DNA of 64,000 nt, taken from Henriciella sp. (GTDB taxonomy: Bacteria; Pseudomonadota; Alphaproteobacteria; Caulobacterales; Hyphomonadaceae). Within the stretch, counting starts at the first letter, position 1, and each line of letters opens with the position of its first letter. The stretch is from positions 248,001 through 312,000 of the forward strand of contig JASJAO010000004.1 of NCBI GenBank assembly GCA_030066975.1, in the 5' to 3' direction. A program made the position numbers and the translations under genes. The notes below the pieces were generated by a model, which was not told the DNA's origin, did not search any database, and was given only the letters and a program-made list of their open reading frames with translations. This document shows positions 57,127 to 64,000 of this stretch, piece by piece.

Positions 57127-60100
57127 TCAGGCCGCCTTATGGTCGACGCGGGCAACGCCGGGCGCGGTTTTCAAGGCCCGTAAAGCCTCCAGCCCGGTGG
57201 CATAGGTTTCCGGCAGGCGTAGCGTCACAAGCTTCCCAGTTTCGGTTGGCAAGCGTACGAAAATCTCCCCTCGGTCCGGCCCCGGTAATGTCTTCAAACG
57301 CGCCGCGATTTCGGCGAGCCCACTCAGATCGGCGCCTTGTTCCAGGCGCACCGACAGGGCCGGTGCTTTCTTGGCGATCCGGGCTTGTTCGATGGGTTTG
57401 ACCCGCATCGCTGACAAGCGAATTTCATCGTCGCGGCGGCGCACTTCGGTTCGAACAACGACCGCCATCCCCACCTCCAATTGCTCGCGCATCTCAGACA
57501 ACATTTCCGGCATCACCATCAGTTCAACCTCGCCGGTCGGGTCCGAGAGGGTCAGGAAGGCAAATTTGCCACCATTGCGGGCCGGTTTTTCAACCCGGCG
57601 CCGGACAACACCCATCAATTCCAGCGGTTGTCGGTCCTGCGCCACTTCTTCAATATTCATGGCGAGCGTGATGCGGCCCTCCTCAAGGCTGCCCAGCACA
57701 TCATCGAGCGGATGGCCGCTGAAATAGAAACCGATGGCGCCAAATTCATTGTCGAGCTTTTGCTGCATGTTCCAGGCAGGCGCGGCTGGTAGCGCGGCAC
57801 GCATGGCCGGCTCCGCATCTCCGAACAGACCGCCTTGGCCCCCAGCCCGGTCTTCCGCAGACGCCGCCGCGGCGGCCGCGAGCGTCGGTGCAGCCGCAAG
57901 TGCCGCAGCCCGGTTCGGTTCCAATTTGTCAAACGCCCCGGCTTTGGCGAGCTGTTCCAGGCATTTCTTATTGATGTCCTTTGGGTCCACCCGATCAGAA
58001 ATGTCGTGGAAATCCTTGAACGGACCCTGTTCGGCCCGGTTCAGCTCGAGGCTGCGCATCGCTTCAGGTCCAACGCCTTTCAGTGCGCCGAGCGCATAGA
58101 CAATCGCATCGCCGCGCACATCAAAGTCGGCTGTTGAGGCGTTCACATCCGGCGCGATAACCGGGATCTTGAGCCGTTTCGCCTCCTGAAAGAAGGCCGC
58201 GAGCTTGTCCGTATTGTGCAGATCTAGGCTCATCGAGGCGGCCAGAAACGCGACAGGGAAATGCGCTTTTAGATACCCGGTCTGATAGCCGATCAGGGCA
58301 TAAGCGGCGGCGTGCGATTTGTTGAAGCCATAGCCTGCAAACTTCTCCATCGTGTCGAAAATCTCGTTCGCAAGCCCCGACTCGATGCCTTTCAGCTCAT
58401 GCGCCCCGGAGAGGAAGCGTTTACGCTGGGCAACCATTTCCTCGAGCTTTTTCTTACCCATGGCGCGGCGCAAAAGATCGGCTTCACCGAGCGAATAGCC
58501 AGCAATTTCCTGCGCCATCCGCATCACCTGTTCCTGATAGACTGGCACGCCATACGTCGCCTCCAGGATCGGCTCGAGATCCGGGTGCTGATAACGGATC
58601 GTTTTGGGATCATCCTTACCGGCGACATAGACAGGGATATTGTCCATTGGCCCCGGACGGTAGAGCGAGATGATCGCGATCACGTCTTCAATATTACCGG
58701 GGCGGACCTTGCGCAGCGTGTCGCGCATCCCTTGCCCCTCAAGCTGGAACACGCCGAGCGTTTGCCCGGACGCCATCAGGTCATACGTCGCCTGATCGTC
58801 CAGTGAATGCCATTCGGGGCCCACATCCTGCCCATCGCGGCGAATGAATTTCAGCGCGCGGTCAATCACAGTGAGGGTTTTGAGGCCCAGAAAGTCGAAT
58901 TTGACCAGTCCGCCCGCTTCCGCCCATTTCATGTTGAACTGGGTCGCTGGCAGGTCCGCCCGCGGGTCCTTGAACAGGGGTGCAATCTCAACCAGCGGCC
59001 GATCGCCAATCACCACGCCCGCCGCATGCGTCCCAGCATTGCGATACATGCCCTCCAGTGCCAGCGCGGTGTCGAGCAGTTCCCCTACGCGGGGATCGCG
59101 GTCCTTCTCCTCATCGAATTTTGGTTCGTCGAGAATGGCGTCCTGGAGTTTGGGGGGATTGGCCGGGTTGAACGGGATCAGTTTGGCGAGCCGGTCAACC
59201 TGGCCATAAGGCATTTGCATCACCCGCCCGACATCGCGCACCACCGCTTTCGCCTGCAGCGTGCCGAACGTGATGATCATGGCGACGCTGTCGGCGCCAT
59301 ATTTGTCGCGGACATAGCGGATCACCTCGCCGCGCCGCTCCTGACAGAAGTCGATATCAAAGTCCGGCATTGAGACCCGTTCCGGGTTCAAGAACCGCTC
59401 GAACAGAAGATCAAAGCGCAGCGGGTCGAGATCGGTAATCGTCAACACCCAGGCGACCAGCGAACCGGCGCCCGAGCCTCGCCCCGGCCCGACCGGAATG
59501 TCCTGATCCTTCGCCCACTTGATAAAGTCGGCAACGATCAAAAAGTAACCGGGAAACCCCATCCGCTCGATAATGCCAAGCTCGTATTCAAGACGTTCCG
59601 TATAAGTCTCACGCGGGGCATAGAGTTTCGGCGCCGCGGCCAGCCGGGCTTCCAGACCGTCCTCAGCCTGAACCCGCAACTCCTCAATTTCAGAGCGTGA
59701 TCCGTCGCCAAAATTTGGCAGGATCGGATCATGCTTGGTGGCGCGCACACCGCAGCGCTTGGCAATCTCTACGGTTGTCTCCAACGCTTCCGGCAGATCG
59801 GCAAACAGGGCCTGCATCTCTTCGGCGGTTTTCAGATACTGATTGGGCGCGACTTGCGGGCGGTCTTCCTGACCGAGATAGGCCCCGTTCGCGATACACA
59901 TCATCGCGTCATGCGCCGGAGCATCCTCAGGCTTCATGAACCGCACATCCTGGGTCGCGACGATGGGCAGATCCAGCTTGTAAGCAAGGCTCAAAAGGTC
60001 CGGCTCGCACTGGGCCTCTTCCGGCGTGCCGTGGCGGGTGATCTCCACATAACAACGCCCTGGAAAGGCCTCCGCCAGCCGTTTCAACTCTGCCTCAGCC

Positions 60101-60546
60101 TCAGCTATTTTGCCGCGCAACAGGCACCGGCCAACCTCACCCTCGGTACCGCCGGTTAGAACGATCAGGCCGTCCATCTGCTCGTCCAGGTACTTGCGGT
60201 GAATGCGCGGCACGCCGTCCTCGGCATCGAGATACGCATAAGATGACAGGGCCATCAGCCGCTGATACCCGGTTTGGTTCTGGGCATAGAGCGAGAGCCG
60301 CGTGACGGTTTCCTGATGCGCGCCATCGGTAACGTCGAAACAGACCGCCATGATCGGCTGCACCCCGGCCCCGGCGAGGCTTTCCGACAGCTCCAGGGCT
60401 CCGAACAGATTGTTCCGATCGGTTACAGCGACCGCTGGCATACCCTGATCCACGCACCAGCTGGTCAGCCCCTTGGTCGTGATCATGCTTTCCAGAAGGG
60501 AAAAACTCGTCCGGATCGCCAAATGGATAAAGGATGGATTCGCCAA
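57127..60546 (-). CDS. dnaE: DNA polymerase III alpha subunit
   Basis: A 1139-residue replicative polymerase. PHP domain at the N-terminus (about 5-270) with altered metal motifs (HLAIRTSF instead of HxHxHT), polymerase catalytic acids Asp397/Asp399 in PDFDIDF and Asp551 in VKFDFLGLK, the fingers [14 protein letters not shown], a helix-hairpin-helix region and a C-terminal OB fold. It starts at TTG 60546 with GGGGAG 7 bases upstream; no earlier start is in frame. Lies 80 bases after lolD. Confidence 0.96.
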   Translation of the reverse strand: MANPSFIHLAIRTSFSLLESMITTKGLTSWCVDQGMPAVAVTDRNNLFGALELSESLAGAGVQPIMAVCFDVTDGAHQETVTRLSLYAQNQTGYQRLMALSSYAYLDAEDGVPRIHRKYLDEQMDGLIVLTGGTEGEVGRCLLRGKIAEAEAELKRLAEAFPGRCYVEITRHGTPEEAQCEPDLLSLAYKLDLPIVATQDVRFMKPEDAPAHDAMMCIANGAYLGQEDRPQVAPNQYLKTAEEMQALFADLPEALETTVEIAKRCGVRATKHDPILPNFGDGSRSEIEELRVQAEDGLEARLAAAPKLYAPRETYTERLEYELGIIERMGFPGYFLIVADFIKWAKDQDIPVGPGRGSGAGSLVAWVLTITDLDPLRFDLLFERFLNPERVSMPDFDIDFCQERRGEVIRYVRDKYGADSVAMIITFGTLQAKAVVRDVGRVMQMPYGQVDRLAKLIPFNPANPPKLQDAILDEPKFDEEKDRDPRVGELLDTALALEGMYRNAGTHAAGVVIGDRPLVEIAPLFKDPRADLPATQFNMKWAEAGGLVKFDFLGLKTLTVIDRALKFIRRDGQDVGPEWHSLDDQATYDLMASGQTLGVFQLEGQGMRDTLRKVRPGNIEDVIAIISLYRPGPMDNIPVYVAGKDDPKTIRYQHPDLEPILEATYGVPVYQEQVMRMAQEIAGYSLGEADLLRRAMGKKKLEEMVAQRKRFLSGAHELKGIESGLANEIFDTMEKFAGYGFNKSHAAAYALIGYQTGYLKAHFPVAFLAASMSLDLHNTDKLAAFFQEAKRLKIPVIAPDVNASTADFDVRGDAIVYALGALKGVGPEAMRSLELNRAEQGPFKDFHDISDRVDPKDINKKCLEQLAKAGAFDKLEPNRAAALAAAPTLAAAAAASAEDRAGGQGGLFGDAEPAMRAALPAAPAWNMQQKLDNEFGAIGFYFSGHPLDDVLGSLEEGRITLAMNIEEVAQDRQPLELMGVVRRRVEKPARNGGKFAFLTLSDPTGEVELMVMPEMLSEMREQLEVGMAVVVRTEVRRRDDEIRLSAMRVKPIEQARIAKKAPALSVRLEQGADLSGLAEIAARLKTLPGPDRGEIFVRLPTETGKLVTLRLPETYATGLEALRALKTAPGVARVDHKAA

Positions 60547-60627
60547 CAGACTGCTCCCCGTCGCCGCGCCGGATGCGCCGCCTAAGATAATCCTGTATCA
60601 GAAATTGATTTGGAACAAAAGCAGAAC

Positions 60628-61308
60628 TTATGCAAAGTCTGTGAGTTTCCCGTCCTTGAGCGTCAGCACACGGTCCATATGCTTGGTCAGCGCCATATTG
60701 TGGGTCGCGACCAGCACCGCTGCCCCCTCACTGCGCGCCATGCGGATCAGGCTGGCAAACACGCGGTCGGTGGTGGCCGGATCGAGATTTCCGGTCGGCT
60801 CGTCAGCAATCACCAGACGTGGGTCATTCGCAAGCGCACGGGCAATCGCGACGCGTTGCTGCTCACCGCCGGACATTTGCCCCGGTTGATGACGCGCACG
60901 GTCTGACAGACCCATTTCCTCGAGCAGAGTCTCGGCCTTCTTGCGCGCTTTGCTGCGCGCCATACCGCCGACCATGAGCGGCATCGCGATATTGTCGCGC
61001 GCATCAAATTCCGGCAGCAAGTGGTGGAACTGATAGACAAAGCCGAGCTTTTCCCGGCGCAAGCGCGTTCGGCCGTCATCATTGAGCTGCATCGCGTCTT
61101 CGCCTTCGAGCAAGACTTGCCCGCCTTCGGCCTGCTCGAGCAAACCGGCAGTGTGCAGCAGGGTCGATTTACCCGAACCCGACGGCCCGACCAGGCCCAC
61201 CAGCTCGCCCTTGTTGAGCGTCAGGTCCGCCCCATCCAGCACGCGCAGAACGCCTGCTTCCGAGCGATACTCCCGCAGGATGTTTCGAAGCTCCAGGACC
61301 ACGTCCAT
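60628..61308 (-). CDS. lolD: Lipoprotein-releasing ABC transporter ATPase LolD
   Basis: 226 residues. Walker A GPSGSGKST, Q-loop YQFHHLLPEF, signature SGGEQQRVAIARAL, Walker B LVIADEPTGNLD, H-loop ATHN. The ATG at 61308 overlaps the lolC stop (TGATG). Powers release of lipoproteins from the inner membrane. Confidence 0.97.
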   Translation of the reverse strand: MDVVLELRNILREYRSEAGVLRVLDGADLTLNKGELVGLVGPSGSGKSTLLHTAGLLEQAEGGQVLLEGEDAMQLNDDGRTRLRREKLGFVYQFHHLLPEFDARDNIAMPLMVGGMARSKARKKAETLLEEMGLSDRARHQPGQMSGGEQQRVAIARALANDPRLVIADEPTGNLDPATTDRVFASLIRMARSEGAAVLVATHNMALTKHMDRVLTLKDGKLTDFA

Positions 61309-62576
61309 CACTCAAACCTCAGCGCTTCGACCGGGTCGAGCTTCGCCGCAGACCAGGCTGGCCACAGCGTCACCAGAACCGACATGCTCATCGCCCAGAG
61401 CGTCGTGAAAATCGCTTCCGCCCAGTCGAGTTCCGCCGGTAGTCCGTCGAGGCCGTAGACATCCGGTGGGAAAATCTCGATCCCGATGACGCGCAACCCG
61501 TCTTCGATGGCCCCGATGTTCAAGACAATCGTCACGCCCAGCAGGAGACCGATCAAAGCCCCGGTGAGGCCGAGGATTGCCCCGATCATCACAAAGACCC
61601 GCATGACGGATCCGCGCGAGGTCCCGATCGTACGCAAGATGGCGATGTCTCGGGTCTTGTTCTTCACCAGCATCACCACGCCGGTAATGATGTTAAGCGC
61701 GGTAATGGTGATCAGGATCAGCATGATCACCCGCATCATCCCGCGCTCAGTGTTGAGTGCGCCGAGATAGGCGGCTCTCTGGCGTTTCCAGTCATCAATA
61801 ATAAACTGGTTGCCCGTCGCTTCGGCAATGTCCTGCATGGTCGGCAAAGTGTTCTCAGGCTCTTCAATGCGCACATCGAGAAACTCATATTCATCGCGCT
61901 TGTTGAAGAAAAGTTGGGCCTGATCGATCGGCATCAATATGTATAGCTTATCCAACTCCACGCTGCCGGTCTCGAACGTATCGGCGACCGTGTAAGTTTT
62001 ACGCCTTGGGCTCATTCCGGCTACGGAGTTGAACCCTTCTGGTGTGATCAGGGTGACTCTACCGCCTGCACGTACGCCAAGATCGTTCGCAAGGAACCGA
62101 CCGATATAGATCTTGTCGCCACCATTGCGCCCCGCGCCGAACCCGTCCTGCCTGGCCTTCTCTGATCCCCTCTCTAGGAAGGGCAGATTGTCGAGATCCT
62201 CAATCCGCACCCCGCGCACGGCCGCGCCGACTTTCGCGTAATCGGTGCTTGCGAGCACCTGTTCCTCAATCACCGGCGAGACGCTGACCACATTGGGCAG
62301 CTGGCGCAGATCGATCACCAGATCATCAATGACAGATTCTGGTTGATCGATGACTTGCACAAAAATATGTCCCTGCCCGCCGAGCAGCGCATTCAGCAAA
62401 GTTGCGCGAAATCCGCTCATCACCGACATGATCACAATCAGAGCCGTCACGGCCAGCATGATGCCGACAAAGGAAATGATCGAGATCAGGGACACCCCGC
62501 CCTGCGAGCGTCGGGCCCGCAAGTAGCGCCAGGCCAACGTGCGCTCGACCGCGCCGAAAGGGGCTGCTCCGGCCAT
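61308..62576 (-). CDS. lolC: LolC/LolE-type lipoprotein-releasing permease
   Basis: 422 residues. ERTLAWRYLRARRSQGGVSLIS before helix 1 (about 30-52), a large periplasmic domain (55-270), and three C-terminal helices (about 278-400) with the MacB-FtsX coupling region ILRTIGTSRGSVMRVF and C-terminal WSAAKLDPVEALRFE. Only one permease is present, so it probably works as a homodimer LolF-like unit with LolD. Confidence 0.95.
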   Translation of the reverse strand: MAGAAPFGAVERTLAWRYLRARRSQGGVSLISIISFVGIMLAVTALIVIMSVMSGFRATLLNALLGGQGHIFVQVIDQPESVIDDLVIDLRQLPNVVSVSPVIEEQVLASTDYAKVGAAVRGVRIEDLDNLPFLERGSEKARQDGFGAGRNGGDKIYIGRFLANDLGVRAGGRVTLITPEGFNSVAGMSPRRKTYTVADTFETGSVELDKLYILMPIDQAQLFFNKRDEYEFLDVRIEEPENTLPTMQDIAEATGNQFIIDDWKRQRAAYLGALNTERGMMRVIMLILITITALNIITGVVMLVKNKTRDIAILRTIGTSRGSVMRVFVMIGAILGLTGALIGLLLGVTIVLNIGAIEDGLRVIGIEIFPPDVYGLDGLPAELDWAEAIFTTLWAMSMSVLVTLWPAWSAAKLDPVEALRFE

Positions 62577-62582
62577 ACCCGC

Positions 62583-63908
62583 CTAGGCGCCCGTGATCCG
62601 CGCAATCGCTTCATCGAGCGTGACGTCACTCTTCTCGCCGCTGGCACGATGCTTCAGCTCGACCTTGCCTTCTTTGACGCCGCGCGGCCCGACCGTAATC
62701 TGCCAGGGCAGCCCGATCAGATCCATGCGGTTGAACTTGGCCCCGGCCCGGTCTGATGTCTCATCATAGAGCGGGTCCTTGCTGGCTGCGGTCAGTTTCG
62801 CATAAGCCTCATCAGCGACCGCGGCGACGTCCGCCGCATCAGGTTTCATTGAGATAATGCCCGCATCGAACGGGGCAACAGATGCTGGCCAGACAATCCC
62901 GTTCTCATCATGGCTGGCTTCAATAATCGCTCCGACCAGACGTGATACGCCGATCCCGTAAGAGCCGCCATGGATCGTCGCGAGTTTGCCCTCAGGGGTC
63001 TGAACGTCAGCCTTCATAGGCTCGGAATACTTCGTCCCGAAGTAGAAAATATGGCCAACTTCGATCCCACGTGCCTCAATTCGGCTATCTTCTGGCACGG
63101 CGGCATAAGCGGCCTCGTCGTGTTTCTCGTCAGTCGCGGCATAAAAACGCGTCCGCTTTTCCATCTCGGCTTTCAGAGCGGCTTCGTCTTCAAAGTCGAA
63201 GTCAGCACCGGGCGGTGGAACATCCAATACGGCCTTGTCACAGAAGACCGCGCTCTCGCCGCTATCGGCCAGGATCAGGAATTCATGGCTGAGGTCGCCG
63301 CCAATCGGCCCCGGGTCGGCCTGCATCGGGATGGCCGTCACGCCAAGCCGGTCGAACGTGTTGAGATAGGCCGCGAACATCTTCTGGTACGAGATCCGCG
63401 CTGCCTCTTCACTCACATCGAAGCTGTAGGCATCCTTCATCAGGAATTCCCGGCCCCGCATGACGCCAAAACGGGGGCGGACCTCATCACGGAACTTCCA
63501 CTGCTGGTGATACAGGTTCAGCGGCAGCGCCTTGTAGCTCTTCACATATTGCCGAAATATATCGGTGATCATCTCTTCATTGGTGGGGCCGTACAACATA
63601 TCGCGATCATGCCGATCGGTGATCCGCAGCATTTCTGCACCATAGGCCTCATAGCGGCCGCTCTCGCGCCAGAGATCGGCCTGTTGAAGCGTCGGCATCA
63701 GCAGCTCAATCGCCCCGGCGCGATCCATTTCCTCGCGCACAATCTGCTCGATCTTTTTCAGCACTTTGAAGCCAAGCGGCAGCCACGAATAAATCCCCGC
63801 CCCGTTCTGGCGGATCATACCGGTACGCAGCATCAACTGGTGGCTGACAATCGCCGCATCCGAAGGCACATCCTTGGTCACGGGCAGGAAAAAACGGGAA
63901 AGACGCAT
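62583..63908 (-). CDS. proS: Prolyl-tRNA synthetase, short alphaproteobacterial type
   Basis: 441 residues, class [20 protein letters not shown] start, motif 2 ([21 protein letters not shown] in two parts), motif 3 ([16 protein letters not shown]). It lacks the large editing insertion of E. coli ProS (572 residues), as is known for alphaproteobacteria. ATG 63908 is chosen over one 5 codons upstream. lolC follows after 6 bases. Confidence 0.96.
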   Translation of the reverse strand: MRLSRFFLPVTKDVPSDAAIVSHQLMLRTGMIRQNGAGIYSWLPLGFKVLKKIEQIVREEMDRAGAIELLMPTLQQADLWRESGRYEAYGAEMLRITDRHDRDMLYGPTNEEMITDIFRQYVKSYKALPLNLYHQQWKFRDEVRPRFGVMRGREFLMKDAYSFDVSEEAARISYQKMFAAYLNTFDRLGVTAIPMQADPGPIGGDLSHEFLILADSGESAVFCDKAVLDVPPPGADFDFEDEAALKAEMEKRTRFYAATDEKHDEAAYAAVPEDSRIEARGIEVGHIFYFGTKYSEPMKADVQTPEGKLATIHGGSYGIGVSRLVGAIIEASHDENGIVWPASVAPFDAGIISMKPDAADVAAVADEAYAKLTAASKDPLYDETSDRAGAKFNRMDLIGLPWQITVGPRGVKEGKVELKHRASGEKSDVTLDEAIARITGA

Positions 63909-63968
63909 GGGCGAAAAATCCAATCAACTCATCAACCCAAACCTGTTATGCAGAACCGGTAAACTTGG

Positions 63969-64000
63969 CTAGGGGGCGATGTGTACGATGAGACCTCCTT
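63969..64000 (-). CDS. Possible 3' end of a gene upstream of proS
   Basis: A minus-strand frame entering the window reads GGLIVHIAP then TAG (63969-63971), 60 bases before the proS start. Ten codons are too few to identify a protein or even to be sure it is coding. Confidence 0.25.
   Translation of the reverse strand, partial: GGLIVHIAP

Overview
The window is about 60% GC and almost fully coding. It looks like chromosomal DNA from an alphaproteobacterium, probably of the Hyphomonadaceae/Maricaulales type. Supporting evidence: pyruvate dehydrogenase E1-beta carries its own N-terminal lipoyl domain; lipid A synthesis uses lpxI rather than lpxH; prolyl-tRNA synthetase is the short form; the order lexA-comEC-gltX-gltA-lpxB-lpxI-lpxA-lpxD-skp-bamA-rseP-dxr-cdsA-uppS-frr-pyrH-tsf-rpsB is the alphaproteobacterial arrangement; and a secreted DUF1800/DUF1501 pair is present. 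No rRNA, tRNA, CRISPR, IS transposase or prophage genes were found.

Layout. 1-9.4 kb: end of an unidentified gene, a soluble lytic transglycosylase, dapA-smpB, a threonine ammonia-lyase-like enzyme, galU, a dienoyl-CoA-reductase-like SDR, a VOC protein, an MscS channel and the PdeM phosphoesterase. 9.4-18.6 kb: a long minus-strand run eno, ftsB, pdhA, DUF3291, pdhB, pdhC, a small lipoprotein, an AT-rich membrane-anchored protein, lpd and a nucleotidyltransferase-fold protein, so the pyruvate dehydrogenase genes are interleaved with unfamiliar genes. 18.6-20.3 kb: rpmF, then a repeat-rich stretch with a Trp-rich hypothetical gene and a lower-GC lactonase-like hydrolase. 20.3-27.4 kb: pyrG, secG, tpiA and, divergently, ppiD-trpE-trpG. 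27.4-37 kb: trpD and trpC, separated from trpG and from each other by envelope or secreted accessory genes (porin, esterase, lipoprotein methyltransferase, DUF1501, DUF1800). 37-64 kb: lexA, comEC, gltX, gltA, then the lipid A / outer-membrane assembly / isoprenoid / translation super-operon, dnaE, lolD-lolC and proS.

How the genes work together. PdhA, PdhB, PdhC and Lpd form the complex that feeds acetyl-CoA to citrate synthase (GltA). LpxA, LpxD, LpxI and LpxB build lipid A; Skp and BamA assemble outer-membrane proteins; RseP and LolCD serve envelope stress and lipoprotein export; Dxr, UppS and CdsA supply lipid carriers and phospholipid precursors. TrpE, TrpG, TrpD and TrpC are four tryptophan-pathway steps spread over 11 kb.

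The most interesting signal is a 120-bp composite palindromic repeat. One copy is intergenic (18755-18870). Another lies inside pdhC (13288-13407), where it encodes exactly 40 in-frame residues of the E2 linker. Other points of note are unfamiliar envelope genes within the PDH operon, a hairpin that holds the ftsB ribosome binding site in its loop, the absence of fabZ from the lpx cluster, an atypical E2 active-site motif, and several essential genes with TTG starts. Coordinates, GC figures and alignments were worked out by hand.
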